DNA of 64,000 bases from Martinezella lusitana (GCF_016901135.1 NZ_JAFEVL010000045.1:930001-994000), one strand, 5' to 3'. Positions 1 to 8,897 are shown, counted from the stretch's first letter. The notes: generated by a model not told the origin, from the letters alone. A program made the numbers and translations.

Positions 1-167
1 ATCGGACCGAAATAGTCGAAGTCGACGATATCGCCAATCGAATAGGGGATAATCAGCGGCGCAAAAATCGCCACCAGCGCCCATAGGAGAATGACGGCAA
101 AGCCGAGCATGCCGACGATGTTGAAGCGGAAGCCGAGCTTGCGGGGAGTGAAGGCGGTAAGGGCCAT
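1..167 (-). CDS. Peptide/opine ABC transporter permease, DppC type (N-terminal fragment)
   Basis: Only the first 55 codons are inside the window; the gene runs off the left edge. The reading frame opens with an ATG three bases after the stop of the upstream permease. After a short basic stretch it gives one hydrophobic segment (about residues 18-40, ending in the IFAPLI-type motif usual in DppC/OppC) and then the conserved Pro-Tyr turn. As the second membrane subunit it would pair with the upstream DppB-like protein in the inner membrane. The ATPase subunits are expected further left. The family call rests on the N-terminus and operon order. Confidence 0.82.
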   Translation of the reverse strand, partial: MALTAFTPRKLGFRFNIVGMLGFAVILLWALVAIFAPLIIPYSIGDIVDFDYFGP

Positions 168-169
168 GA

Positions 170-1120
170 TCAGCGCAACCTCGGATTGGACATGATGGCG
201 ATGATGTCGGCGATGGTGATCAAAAGGAGATAGACCACGCAAAAGATCATCGCGCAGGTCTGGATCAGCGGCAGGTCGCGCGTGGCGACGGCATCGACCA
301 TCAGCTTGGCGATGCCCGGATAGTTGAAGATGGTTTCGACGATGATGACGCCGCCCAGCAGATAGGACAGCGACAGCGCCACCGCGTTGACGATCGGTCC
401 TAGCGCATTCGGCAAGGCGTGTTTCAGCACCATGCGCCGGCGCGACGCCCCCTTCAGCAGCGCCATTTCCACATAGGGCGTGTTCAGCGTCTCGATGACG
501 GCGGCACGCGTCATGCGGATCATCTGAGCGGATATGACGAAGCTCAACGTGATGACGGGCATCGCGAAGACGCGCAGCATCTGCCCGAAGGAGTGGATCT
601 CATTGGCGAAGGCAAGTGCCGGAAGCCATTTGAGATAGACGGCGAAGATCAATACGGCCGAAGTGGCGACCATGAATTCCGGCACGGAGATGACGCCAAT
701 CGAGACGATGGTGATGATGCGGTCGTAGAGCGAGCCGCGCAGCATGGCCGCCGTAATGCCGAGTGTGAGTGCGATGGGCACGGAAAACAGCGTGGTCGCC
801 GCCGCTAGCTTCAGCGAGTTTCCAAGCCGCGAACCGATCAGATCGGCAATCGGCATGTTGTTGGCATAGGAAATGCCGAGATCGCCGGTGGCGAGGCCAG
901 CAAACCAGCGGATGAAACGCAGGATGGCCGGATCGTTCAGATGCATGGCGGCGCGAAGGCCGGCGACTGCTTCAGGAGTGGCCGCCTGGCCGAGCAGGAT
1001 CTGCGCGACGTCGCCCGGCAGCATCGATGTCGCCGCAAACACCGTGAACGACACGATGAGCAGCGTGACGAGGGCCACGAGCACACGGCCGAACACGAGA
1101 TAAAGAACGTGGCGGTTCAT
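170..1120 (-). CDS. Peptide/opine ABC transporter permease, DppB type
   Basis: A 316-residue inner-membrane permease of the DppB/OppB/NikB family, the normal length for the family. It has an N-terminal membrane anchor followed by a periplasmic segment, then five more hydrophobic helices. The cytoplasmic coupling loop carries the family's EMALLKGASRRRMVLKHALPN-like region near residues 216-237, which docks on the ATPase. It lies between the solute-binding protein gene (97 bp upstream) and the DppC-like gene (3 bp downstream), so the order is binding protein, permease, permease. Substrate class (dipeptide, opine, other cationic amino compound) cannot be told from the permease. Confidence 0.93.
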   Translation of the reverse strand: MNRHVLYLVFGRVLVALVTLLIVSFTVFAATSMLPGDVAQILLGQAATPEAVAGLRAAMHLNDPAILRFIRWFAGLATGDLGISYANNMPIADLIGSRLGNSLKLAAATTLFSVPIALTLGITAAMLRGSLYDRIITIVSIGVISVPEFMVATSAVLIFAVYLKWLPALAFANEIHSFGQMLRVFAMPVITLSFVISAQMIRMTRAAVIETLNTPYVEMALLKGASRRRMVLKHALPNALGPIVNAVALSLSYLLGGVIIVETIFNYPGIAKLMVDAVATRDLPLIQTCAMIFCVVYLLLITIADIIAIMSNPRLR

Positions 1121-1216
1121 GACGGATCCCCATCGCGAGAGCGGATGTGCCTGTTTGCCGGCACTGTACCCGACAAGCGGCGCCGAGGCACCACCGGCCG
1201 GGTACGAAGGCAGGGA

Positions 1217-2827
1217 TCAGGCATCGAGCCAGACATATTCCGCAAAGGCATAACCCATCATGCCGCCGAGCGGATTGGCTTCCAGCCCATGCAGCTTCGA
1301 GGAGATCGCGTCGACGTTGGAGATATAGGCCGGGATAGCGGTGCCCGCATCTTCAGCAATCATCACCTGCATTTCGCCGTAGATCGCCTTGCGCTTGGCC
1401 TGGTCGAGCGAGCCGCGCGCCTCGATCAGCATGCTGTCGAACTTGGTGGACTTGTACTGGCTCTCGTTCCAAGGGGCATCGGAAGAATAGAGCAGGGAGA
1501 ACAGGATATCCGGTGTCGGACGCGGATTGATATTGCCGAAATGCATCGGCGCCTTCAGCCAGTAGTTCGACCAATATCCGTCGGAGGGCACGCGCTGAAC
1601 ATCGAACTTCATGCCGATATCCGCGCCGGCCTGCTGCAACACCATCGCCATGTCGATGGAAGATGTTGCGGCATCGGAGGCGACGACGGGGATGGACTGG
1701 CCGAAGAGGCCCGACTTCTGGAAGTGGAACTTCGCCTTTTCAGGATCGAAGGCTTTCGGCTTCAGGTCGGCATTGTGATAGATGCTGGATGGCGGTACGG
1801 GCTGGTCATTGCCGATTTCGGCGAGGCCGCGCAGCGCCGACTTCTGGATAGTTTCGCGGTTCAGCAGATACTTGACGCCGGTGACGAAGTCCTTGTTGCT
1901 GCCCGGGTTCATGTCGAGGCGCATATTGAGGTCGGTGTAGTTGCCGGAGGTGGTCTTCGACAGCGTCACGCCCGCCTGCCCGTCCAGGAGCCGCATGGAG
2001 CGCGGGTTGATGGAAGCGGCAAGCTGGATGTCGCCCGACATGAGCGCGTTGACACGTGCGGAATCGTCCTCGATCCCGAAGAACTCGAAGGAATCGAGGT
2101 GCGGACCGCCTTGCTTCCAATAGTTCTTGTTCTTGATGGCGACGGAGCGGACGCCAGGCTCGAAAGTCTCGCAGACGAAAGCGCCTGTACCATTGGCTTT
2201 GCTGAAATCCGTCGTGCCGTCGGCAATGATCATGAAATGATGGATGGCAAGGATCGTTGGAAGGTCGGCGTTCGGATTGGCGAGAGTGATCTCGACAGTC
2301 AGCGGATCGGCGGCCTTGAAGCCTGTCATCTGCTTGGCGATGGCATTGACCTTCGAGCCGACGGCCGGATCTAGATGGCGCTTCAGCGAATAGACGACAT
2401 CGGCCGAAGACAGGGTCTTGCCGCTGTGGAAGGTCACACCCTTACGCAGCTTGACGGTCCAGACCTTGGCATCGGCGCTTTCGATGCTCTCGGCGAGTTC
2501 CATCTGCGTGACGCCATCCTTGTCGAGGAAGGAGAGGCGATTGTAGAAGGCGCAGCAACGGACATAATCCGTCGACAGCGATGCCTTGGCCGGATCGAGT
2601 GTGTCGGCGGTCGAGGATGACCAGCCGGCCGCCTTCAGCGAACCGCCCGAGACCGCGGTTGCGGCGAAGGCCGCGGAGGCTCGACCGAAGATCGCCCCGC
2701 CGGCCGCCGCGGCGATGCCGCCGGCGAGCAGCATTTGCAGGAGATCGCGGCGAGTTGCGCCACGGCGAATGGCATTTTCGACCATGGCATCGTCTGCGCT
2801 GGTCCAATTGGTGATCTTGTCGTTCAT
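1217..2827 (-). CDS. ABC transporter solute-binding protein, SBP_bac_5 family, Tat-exported
   Basis: A 536-residue periplasmic binding protein of the DppA/OppA family (SBP_bac_5), normal length. The frame is open for 63 codons further upstream, but the ATG at 2827 is chosen because an AAGGGG ribosome site lies just before it and a signal peptide starts there. The signal is twin-arginine: a TRRDLLQ motif near residues 25-31, then a long Ala/Gly-rich hydrophobic stretch and an AFAAT-type cleavage site near residue 55. Tat export of this binding-protein family is common in rhizobia. The mature protein shows the usual LDPAKASLS and VTFHSGKTLSSADVVYSLKR regions. It captures the ligand for the two downstream permeases. 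Confidence 0.93.
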   Translation of the reverse strand: MNDKITNWTSADDAMVENAIRRGATRRDLLQMLLAGGIAAAAGGAIFGRASAAFAATAVSGGSLKAAGWSSSTADTLDPAKASLSTDYVRCCAFYNRLSFLDKDGVTQMELAESIESADAKVWTVKLRKGVTFHSGKTLSSADVVYSLKRHLDPAVGSKVNAIAKQMTGFKAADPLTVEITLANPNADLPTILAIHHFMIIADGTTDFSKANGTGAFVCETFEPGVRSVAIKNKNYWKQGGPHLDSFEFFGIEDDSARVNALMSGDIQLAASINPRSMRLLDGQAGVTLSKTTSGNYTDLNMRLDMNPGSNKDFVTGVKYLLNRETIQKSALRGLAEIGNDQPVPPSSIYHNADLKPKAFDPEKAKFHFQKSGLFGQSIPVVASDAATSSIDMAMVLQQAGADIGMKFDVQRVPSDGYWSNYWLKAPMHFGNINPRPTPDILFSLLYSSDAPWNESQYKSTKFDSMLIEARGSLDQAKRKAIYGEMQVMIAEDAGTAIPAYISNVDAISSKLHGLEANPLGGMMGYAFAEYVWLDA

Positions 2828-2900
2828 TGCGTTCCCCTTTTTGTTAAGGTCGGTTTGTTGTCCCGTCTTTGACGCGGGCTCAGTATCGGATCGTGCTCCG

Positions 2901-3617
2901 TCAGGTGGTCTCGGTTGCCTCCGCTGCTTCTGCAAGTCCTGCCATGGAGGTGAAATGATAGTCGGGCTTTGTGAATTCCTGAGGTTCGATGGTGCCGCCA
3001 TAGCCCTTCTGGGCATGGCGTCGCTCGATCCAGCAATTGGTCATGCCGAGTTGGCGTGATATGCCGATGTCGTGATACTGGCTCTGGGCGACGTGCAGAA
3101 TGTCGTCCTTCGAAGCGCCTTCCTTGCCGATGAAGGCGAAGACCTGTTCGAAGAAGGCCGGATCGGGTTTTTCCGTGCCGGCGTCATCAGCGGTGAATGC
3201 CGCATAGAACGGATTGCCGAGTTCTTTGGAGAAATGCTCGAAGGCCCAGCGGCGGGCATTCGTCATGGCAATCAGCCGATAGCGCTTGGACAGACGACGC
3301 AGAGCATCGGCGCTGTCGGCAAAGCCCTTCCAATTGCCAGCGGAATCGCGCAGCCGTTCACCGAATTTCACTTCGGCCGGTAAGCCGAGCTTCGGCGCAA
3401 TGACCATATAGACACGGACCAGATCATCGGGAAAAAGACCGGCGTCGCCGGAATAGCGCGCAGCGCGATAGAGTGCGAGCGCCTCCTCGCCATCGACGGA
3501 GACGCCTGCTTCTTCAGCGATCCCAGCCAGACATTCCTTGATGCCGCCCTCGAAGTCGATCAGCGTTCCGACGACATCGAAGGTGAAATATTTGAAATCC
3601 GCTAAGCTCTTGGCCAA
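2901..3617 (-). CDS. HAD-superfamily hydrolase, haloacid dehalogenase type II-like
   Basis: A 238-residue HAD hydrolase. Motif I is FDVVGT with the nucleophile Asp14. Motif II is the MTNA region, motif III the Lys in GTEKPDP, and motif IV the HVAQSQYHDIGIS segment characteristic of the 2-haloacid dehalogenase/phosphatase branch. It lies 73 bp upstream of the binding-protein gene and is probably cotranscribed with the importer. A second HAD protein of the same branch is encoded at 6396-7064 on the other strand. The real substrate is unknown; many such proteins are phosphatases or act on 2-substituted acids rather than on halogenated compounds. Confidence 0.88.
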   Translation of the reverse strand: MAKSLADFKYFTFDVVGTLIDFEGGIKECLAGIAEEAGVSVDGEEALALYRAARYSGDAGLFPDDLVRVYMVIAPKLGLPAEVKFGERLRDSAGNWKGFADSADALRRLSKRYRLIAMTNARRWAFEHFSKELGNPFYAAFTADDAGTEKPDPAFFEQVFAFIGKEGASKDDILHVAQSQYHDIGISRQLGMTNCWIERRHAQKGYGGTIEPQEFTKPDYHFTSMAGLAEAAEATETT

Positions 3618-3712
3618 GTATCCGTCCTCGAATGAGCGCCATCAATTTCGGTCGCGCGACTGAATGCAGAAGAAAATGCTGTTCCGATCTTGCCGCTTTT
3701 TCTGTTCTATCT

Positions 3713-3743
3713 CCTCAGAATCCGCGCTTTTTAGGCTCTGAGG
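3713..3743. terminator. Weak stem-loop between aminotransferase and HAD genes
   Basis: CCTCAGA (3713-3719) and TCTGAGG (3737-3743) can pair over a 17-base loop containing a T5 run. It sits in the 238 bp between the aminotransferase stop (3856) and the HAD start (3617). It may partly separate the GNAT-aminotransferase unit from the HAD-importer unit. The stem is short, so this is weak. Confidence 0.25.
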
Positions 3744-3855
3744 GTGGCAGCACGTCCAGTTTCGCAGTTAAGGCCTGCCGGAGTCTCTGAATGGCGGAGC
3801 TGTGGCGGCACAAAATTGCGAATATGGGCGCAAAGCGGTATTTCGACCGCCGCGC

Positions 3856-5229
3856 TCAAGCAAGAGCCGCGCGAACGTCCGGATCTTCCAGCGTCTGATC
3901 GAGCGTCCTGCGCGTACGCTCGATGATCGCGTCGATTTCCGCATCGGTGCAGCAGAGCGGCGGCGCATAGCCGAGGACGCCGTTGCCGAAGGCGCGGATG
4001 ACAAGCCCGTTGTCCCAGGCACGATCGAATATGCGGCGCGAGGGATCGGCGGCTGCGGGCAGCGGCGTCTTGCGCTCCTGGTCGACGACCAGTTCGATGG
4101 CGGCCAGCATACCGCGTCCGCGCACGTCTCCAACAAGCGGATGCGCGGCCAGCTCGTGCAGGCCGGCCATCAGGCGAGCGCCCGCCTTGACGCCGTTTTC
4201 CAGCAAGCCGTTTTCATAGAGGCGCAGCACTTCGAGGCCGACTGCGGCGCTGACCGGATGGGCGGAATAGGTGTAGCCATGGCCGATCGCCGCGGACCCG
4301 GCACCATCGGCGATCGTCTGGTAAACACGCTCCGACAGGAAGACGGCGCCCATCGGCACATAGCCGGAGGTAAGACCCTTGGCGGTGGTCATGAGGTCGG
4401 GGACGATGTCTTCCTCGGAGCAGGCAAAGAGCGGCCCGGTGCGCCCGAAGCCGGTGATCACTTCATCGGCGACGAAGAGGATGTCGAGTTCGGTGCAGAG
4501 GTCACGCATCGCCTTCATCCAGCCGGGAGGCGGTACGAGTACGCCGCCGGAGCCCTGGATCGGCTCGACATAGAAGGCCGCCGCCCGTTCCGCGCCGATC
4601 TCCTCGACCTTGGCGCGCAGCGCCGCGACGGAGGCTGCGATGATCGCCTGCGGATCGCTGCCAACGGGATTGCGATAGGCATAATGCGTCGGAATCTTGT
4701 GCTGCCAGTCGAGCGGCACGCCGAAACCGGCATGGAAGATCGGCAGCGCCGTCAGGCCGGCACCTACCGTGGAGGAACCATGATAGCCCTGCTCGAGCGA
4801 AATGAACTGGTCCTTCGCCGGTTTGCCGAGCGAATGGTAATAGTAGCGGATGAAACGGATCGTGCTGTCGATGGCATCCGAGCCTCCGAGCGTGAAGTAG
4901 ACGTGGTTGAGATCGCCCGGTGCACGGTCGGCCAGCTCGGCGGCAAGCCGGATGGCGGGCTCCGAGCCGAGGCTGAAATAGCCGGTGGCATAGGGCAGCT
5001 CACGCATCTGGCGGGCAGCCGCTTCCACGATGCTCTCGTGGCCATAGCCGGCGTTGACACACCAGAGACCGGCGAAGCCGTCGATCATCTGATGCCCGGT
5101 TGCGTCAGTCACGGTGGCGCCTTTGGCGGATTTCAGAACCCGCACACCGGCTCGCTCGTGGCCGCGATAGGAGGCGACCGGATGGACGAGGTGAGCGCGA
5201 TCGAGTTCGACAAGGGAATTGCTCAGCAT
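3856..5229 (-). CDS. Class III (omega) PLP aminotransferase
   Basis: A 457-residue class III aminotransferase, full length. The PLP Lys is Lys284 (TTAKGLTSGY). The cofactor Asp255 lies in the ADEVITGFGRTG block. The substrate-side YFTLGGSDAID and YHGSSTVG motifs (around 111-121 and 149-156) are intact. Family members move an amino group from omega-amino acids, putrescine-like diamines or beta-alanine to pyruvate or 2-oxoglutarate, leaving an aldehyde. With two aldehyde dehydrogenases in the same locus (9590-13583) that role makes sense. The gene starts 11 bp after the GNAT stop, so the two are cotranscribed. The exact amine donor is inferred only as 'omega-amine'. Confidence 0.93.
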   Translation of the reverse strand: MLSNSLVELDRAHLVHPVASYRGHERAGVRVLKSAKGATVTDATGHQMIDGFAGLWCVNAGYGHESIVEAAARQMRELPYATGYFSLGSEPAIRLAAELADRAPGDLNHVYFTLGGSDAIDSTIRFIRYYYHSLGKPAKDQFISLEQGYHGSSTVGAGLTALPIFHAGFGVPLDWQHKIPTHYAYRNPVGSDPQAIIAASVAALRAKVEEIGAERAAAFYVEPIQGSGGVLVPPPGWMKAMRDLCTELDILFVADEVITGFGRTGPLFACSEEDIVPDLMTTAKGLTSGYVPMGAVFLSERVYQTIADGAGSAAIGHGYTYSAHPVSAAVGLEVLRLYENGLLENGVKAGARLMAGLHELAAHPLVGDVRGRGMLAAIELVVDQERKTPLPAAADPSRRIFDRAWDNGLVIRAFGNGVLGYAPPLCCTDAEIDAIIERTRRTLDQTLEDPDVRAALA

Positions 5230-5240
5230 GATATCTCTCT

Positions 5241-6080
5241 TCAGCCCAGGGCTTGGCTCGCCAGGGCAAATGTGTGAACGCTTGAAGTGTTTGACGGAGC
5301 GAGTGATGCGGCGCGGCGCATGGCAATGCCGCCGCCGACATGGGCAAGGCCGTGTTCGAGCAAAAATGGAGTAAGGCCGGTTTCTGCCCCGGTATCCACG
5401 CGCATGAAGACGCCGGGGCGGGCCGCAAACAGGAAGCTCAGGAGATCCTCGGCGTCCGCCGCCGTTTCCGCGACGACCGGGCCGCAGAGCTCGCCGCGGC
5501 CGAAGGCGCGCAACGCTGCATATCCGCGCAGTCCATCGGTCTTGCGCAAGACGGCGAGACGACCGGCCTGGAACAATGTTCGCAGCAGCGCCGTGCGGTC
5601 CTCACCATAGGCGAGACGATCGAGAGCGACGATGTGGTCGAAGTCGGCCGACGTCGCACGATCGACCGCTCCGGCCGCAATACAGGCGCGCAACGGCCCC
5701 TGATGCTGGACGATCTCACCCTTCTTCTCGAAGCCGAGACTTTGATAAAGGGGAAGGCCCTCGGCCGTCGCCACCAGCCGGCACTCGCGGGCGCCGACGA
5801 TCTCGAGGGCAGCCTGCATGATGCGCCGGCCGATGCCGCGCCCGCGCATGGCCTCGTCGACAATCACCATGTTGATCGTCGCGACGTCGGCGCCGTAGGG
5901 CGTGACGAAGATCGTCGCGACCACTTTCTCATTTTCGATCGCCACAAGGCCGCTGCTGAGTTCGAGCAGCATTTGCCACTCTTCGAGCCGATGCGGCCAC
6001 CCGGCCTGGCGCGACAGGGCGAGGGCTGATTGGAGATGGGACTGGTCGAGGGGGCGAACGTCGATCGCGGATGCCTGCAC
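5241..6080 (-). CDS. Two-domain GNAT acetyltransferase (paralogue A)
   Basis: A 279-residue protein with an N-terminal GNAT fold: the acetyl-CoA loop reads MRGRGIGRRIM near residues 78-88, followed by YQSLGFEKKG. The C-terminal half resembles the second domain found in double GNAT proteins (Acetyltransf_18 type), with DRLAYGEDRTALL and GPVVAE. The C-terminal ending ASQALG is shared with the protein at 16596-17495, and both start with an SWPHR/GWPHR-EW block, so they are paralogues. It heads the aminotransferase transcript (11 bp gap). It probably acetylates an amine or amino-acid intermediate; the substrate is unknown. Confidence 0.85.
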   Translation of the reverse strand: MQASAIDVRPLDQSHLQSALALSRQAGWPHRLEEWQMLLELSSGLVAIENEKVVATIFVTPYGADVATINMVIVDEAMRGRGIGRRIMQAALEIVGARECRLVATAEGLPLYQSLGFEKKGEIVQHQGPLRACIAAGAVDRATSADFDHIVALDRLAYGEDRTALLRTLFQAGRLAVLRKTDGLRGYAALRAFGRGELCGPVVAETAADAEDLLSFLFAARPGVFMRVDTGAETGLTPFLLEHGLAHVGGGIAMRRAASLAPSNTSSVHTFALASQALG

Positions 6081-6395
6081 AGGCCTTTTCTCCCGTCTGT
6101 TGCTTTATCTATTTGATAGACCGACAAGGAAAGAAGATCGTCCCGACGACGAAGCCGCGGCGGTATCTTTCACCGTCCGTCGACATGCCCGCCGCATCTT
6201 ATGCCGGCGACGCGGCGCAACCGGTCGAGAAGACAGCGCGCGGAGGTGTCTGGCGCGCAACTCTCTGCCAAAGCAGTGCGAGCATACAGAACTTTCTGCT
6301 TCCCGACGGCGCAAATGCGGTGAACCGATGGGCGAAGGCTGCCTATGATGGGGCGAGATCAGCGCCAGCACGGCATTCTGTAAGGGATCAAGGAC
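6081..6395. promoter_or_regulatory. Divergent intergenic region between GNAT and HAD genes
   Basis: These 315 bp separate the minus-strand GNAT-aminotransferase genes from the plus-strand HAD-oxidoreductase genes, so both promoters should lie here. I see no clear palindromic operator and no convincing coding frame. Confidence 0.5.
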
Positions 6396-7064
6396 ATGAC
6401 GACGTTCCGGCCAAAATACATTACCTTCGACTGCTACGGCACTCTGACGAATTTCCAGATGGCCGAAGCGGCCCAGAAGATCTATGGCGAGCAGCTCGAT
6501 CAGCCGCGCATGGCGCGGTTCATCAAGAACTTCGCCGCCTACCGGCTGGACGAAATTCTCGGTGACTGGAAGCCCTATAATGAAGTGATCCATAATGCTG
6601 TCGAGCGTACCTGCCGCAAGAACGGGGTCGTCTTCCACGCCGAGGATGCCCGCTCAATCTACGAGACCGTTCCGAGCTGGGGTCCGCATCCGGATGTGCC
6701 GGCGGGTCTTGCCAAGGTCGCCAAGGAAATCCCGCTGGTCATCCTGTCGAACGCCATGAACGAGCAGATCATGCACAATGTCGAAAAGCTCGGCGCGCCG
6801 TTCCATGCTGTTTTCACGGCGCAGCAGGCCAATGCCTACAAGCCGCGCTTCAAGGCCTTCGAGTACATGTTCGACATGCTCGGCTGCAATCCGGAGGACG
6901 TGATGCATTGCTCTTCCTCCTTCCGTTATGATCTGATGTCGGCCCATGATCTCGGCATCAAGCACAAGGTCTGGGTCAATCGTGGCCATGAGCCCGCAAA
7001 CCCCTATTATGAATATGCCGAGATCAAGGACATTTCCGGTCTGCCCGGCGTTCTCGGGCTTTGA
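6396..7064 (+). CDS. HAD-superfamily hydrolase, haloacid dehalogenase type II-like
   Basis: A 222-residue HAD hydrolase. Motif I is FDCYGT with nucleophile Asp12. Motif II is ILSNAMNEQ, motif III the Lys in ANAYKPRFK, and motif IV the HCSSSFRYDLMSAHDLG segment. It shares this architecture with the 2901-3617 protein but is clearly diverged from it. It is followed after 12 bp by the FAD oxidoreductase, an operon-like spacing. The pairing of a haloacid-dehalogenase-type HAD with an amine oxidoreductase suggests it acts on a product or side product of that enzyme, but the reaction is not evident. Confidence 0.9.
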   Translation: MTTFRPKYITFDCYGTLTNFQMAEAAQKIYGEQLDQPRMARFIKNFAAYRLDEILGDWKPYNEVIHNAVERTCRKNGVVFHAEDARSIYETVPSWGPHPDVPAGLAKVAKEIPLVILSNAMNEQIMHNVEKLGAPFHAVFTAQQANAYKPRFKAFEYMFDMLGCNPEDVMHCSSSFRYDLMSAHDLGIKHKVWVNRGHEPANPYYEYAEIKDISGLPGVLGL

Positions 7065-7076
7065 CGGGAGACGGCA

Positions 7077-8354
7077 ATGCAGTTCAAGTCCTACTGGCAC
7101 GACACCGCGCCGCGTTTTGCCGGTCAGAGTGCAGCGCCGATCGAAGGTCACTATGATGTCGCGGTGATCGGCGGCGGCTTCACCGGCTTGGGCGGGGCAC
7201 GCCAGCTCGCCAAGGCCGGCGCCAAGGTGGTGGTGCTGGAGGCAAACACAGTCGGTTCCGGCGCCTCCGGCCGCAATGGTGGTCATCTCAACAACGGCAT
7301 CGCCCACAGCTTCATTGCTGCCAAGGCCGAACTCGGGGTCGAGCGGGCCAAGGCGCTTTATCGTGCCTTCGACGACGCTGTCGATACGGTGGAACGGATC
7401 GTCGCGGAAGAGGCGATCGACTGCAATTTCCGCCGCGCCGGCAAGCTCAAGCTTGCGTCGAAGCCGACTCACTTCGATGGCATTGCCCGAAATTTCGAGG
7501 CGGTTCACCGCGAGATCGATCCGGATACGGCGCTGCTGACGGCAAGCGACCTCAAGGCCGAAATCGGATCGGCCTCGTTTCACGGCGCGATGCTGTCGAA
7601 GAAGAGCGCCATGATGCATATGGGGCGCTACGCGGTCGGGCTTGCAGAGGCGGCTGTCCGCCATGGAGCGGTGGTCTACGAGAATGCAGCGGTCACAGAC
7701 CGGCGAACCAATGGCAATAAGCACGAGTTGACGACGGCGCGCGGCAAGCTCACGGCCGACAATGTCCTGCTCGCAACCGGCGCCTACACGCCGGGGATCT
7801 TCGGCTATTTTCGCCGGCGGATCGTGCCCGTCGGCAGTTTCATCATCGCCACCCGACCCCTGACGGAGGCGGAAGTTGCCGCGACTATGCCGGGCAACCG
7901 CACCTGCGTCACATCGCTCAATATCGGCAACTATTTCCGGCTTGCTCCGGACAATCGATTGATCTTCGGCGGCAGGGCCAGATTCTCGGCCACCTCCGAT
8001 CAGCAGTCGGATGCCAAGAGCGGGGAGATCCTGCACGCCGGCCTTGCCGAGATCTTTCCGCATCTCGCCAAGGTCGAGATCGATTATTGCTGGGGCGGCC
8101 TGGTCGATATGACCAAGGATCGCTTTCCGCGCGCCGGCTACGTCGACGGGTTGTGGTATGCGATGGGCTATTCGGGCCATGGGGCGCAGATGGCGACGCA
8201 TATGGGCATGATCATCGCCGACGCCATCCTGGGCAAGGCGGATCGCAACCCGGTCAAGGGGCTGGAATGGCCTGCCGTTCCCGGGCATTTCGGCAAGCCC
8301 TGGTTCCTGCCGCTCGTCGGCATGTATTACAAGACGCTCGATCGCTTTCAATAG
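7077..8354 (+). CDS. FAD-dependent amine/amino-acid oxidoreductase (DAO family, PuuB-like)
   Basis: A 425-residue flavoprotein of the D-amino-acid oxidase fold. The N-terminal dinucleotide motif is VIGGGFTGLGGARQLAKAGA near residues 29-48, with VVVLEA closing the Rossmann unit, and SGRNGGHLNNG follows, typical of the PuuB/DadA/OoxB branch. The C-terminus has the GYSGHGAQMATHMG FAD-contact region. Relatives oxidise gamma-glutamylputrescine, D-amino acids or opines, releasing an aldehyde or keto acid plus ammonia or an amine. It fits the locus of aldehyde dehydrogenases and an aminotransferase. Converges with the RidA-like gene, whose stop is 16 bp away. Confidence 0.9.
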   Translation: MQFKSYWHDTAPRFAGQSAAPIEGHYDVAVIGGGFTGLGGARQLAKAGAKVVVLEANTVGSGASGRNGGHLNNGIAHSFIAAKAELGVERAKALYRAFDDAVDTVERIVAEEAIDCNFRRAGKLKLASKPTHFDGIARNFEAVHREIDPDTALLTASDLKAEIGSASFHGAMLSKKSAMMHMGRYAVGLAEAAVRHGAVVYENAAVTDRRTNGNKHELTTARGKLTADNVLLATGAYTPGIFGYFRRRIVPVGSFIIATRPLTEAEVAATMPGNRTCVTSLNIGNYFRLAPDNRLIFGGRARFSATSDQQSDAKSGEILHAGLAEIFPHLAKVEIDYCWGGLVDMTKDRFPRAGYVDGLWYAMGYSGHGAQMATHMGMIIADAILGKADRNPVKGLEWPAVPGHFGKPWFLPLVGMYYKTLDRFQ

Positions 8355-8370
8355 CCGGGGATTGCCAGAA

Positions 8371-8769
8371 TCATGCCTTTGGGGGGATGCGGGCAATGAC
8401 CTTGATCTCGAAGTCGAAGCCTGCGAGCCAGTTCACGCCGATCGCGGTCCAGTTCGGATAGGGCGGCGTACTGAAGATCTTCTGTTTGACGGCCATGATC
8501 GTCGCAAACTGGTTTTCAGGATCGGTGTGGAACGTCGTTATATCAACGATATCATCGAGCGTGCAGCCTGCCGCATCCAGCGTTGCCTTGAGGTTTTCGA
8601 AAGCCAACTGGACCTGGAGTTCGAAATCAGGTTCGGGCGTTCCATCGGAACGGCTGCCGACCTGTCCTGACACGAACAGCAGGTCAGCGGATCGGATGGC
8701 GGCCGAATAGCCGTGTTCCTCGTAAAGGGCGTGCCTGTTGGCAGGGAAGATTGCTTCGCGCTTGGTCAT
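8371..8769 (-). CDS. RidA-family (YjgF/UK114) enamine/imine deaminase-like protein
   Basis: A 132-residue RidA-family protein, the usual size. The ATG at 8769 is chosen over the 38-codon upstream extension because that extension is not protein-like and overlaps palindrome 8879-8897. Family blocks seen are ADLLFVSGQVG, FENLKATLDAAGCTLDDIVDITTF and PPYPNWTAIGVNWLA. RidA proteins hydrolyse reactive enamines and imines released by PLP enzymes and amine oxidases, which fits the neighbouring oxidoreductase. The canonical Arg of strict RidA is not obvious, so this may be an Rid4-7-type member with another substrate. It diverges from the TetR gene. Confidence 0.87.
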   Translation of the reverse strand: MTKREAIFPANRHALYEEHGYSAAIRSADLLFVSGQVGSRSDGTPEPDFELQVQLAFENLKATLDAAGCTLDDIVDITTFHTDPENQFATIMAVKQKIFSTPPYPNWTAIGVNWLAGFDFEIKVIARIPPKA

Positions 8770-8854
8770 TCCTGATCTTTCTTCATAGACGTTGACGGGC
8801 GGTCGATGAGCGCAGCGCGATCCGGGAACTTCACACGCTGTCGCATCATCTGAT

Positions 8855-8867
8855 ATACGTTGCGTAT
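8855..8867. promoter_or_regulatory. Palindrome 1, ATACG-N3-CGTAT (putative TetR operator)
   Basis: ATACG TTG CGTAT, the first of three copies of the same 13-base dyad in the 166 bp between the divergent RidA-like and TetR genes. The centre is 8861. This copy has no flanking extension. Confidence 0.7.
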
Positions 8868-8878
8868 CTGAAATAGCC

Positions 8879-8897
8879 GACATACGCGCCGTATGTC
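8879..8897. promoter_or_regulatory. Palindrome 2, GACATACG-N3-CGTATGTC (putative TetR operator)
   Basis: A perfect 8-base inverted repeat around CGC, centre 8888, 27 bp from the centre of palindrome 1. It is the longest of the three copies and the likely highest-affinity site. It would block any start of the RidA-like gene upstream of 8769. Confidence 0.78.

Noticed and set aside
941..2374. Long plus-strand frame (477 codons) opposite the solute-binding protein gene
   Set aside because: Antisense to a well-supported gene; Arg/Asp/His-rich composition typical of the reverse strand of high-GC coding DNA, no motifs.
2828..3016. N-terminal extension of the Tat-exported binding protein
   Set aside because: Overlaps the HAD gene, lacks signal-peptide logic; ATG 2827 has a good ribosome site and the Tat signal.
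6654..8396. 580-codon minus-strand frame
   Set aside because: Shadow of the HAD and FAD oxidoreductase genes on the plus strand, which have clear motifs and ribosome sites.
8770..8883. 38-codon extension of the RidA-like protein
   Set aside because: Would place the start inside a regulatory palindrome, and the sequence is unlike the family.
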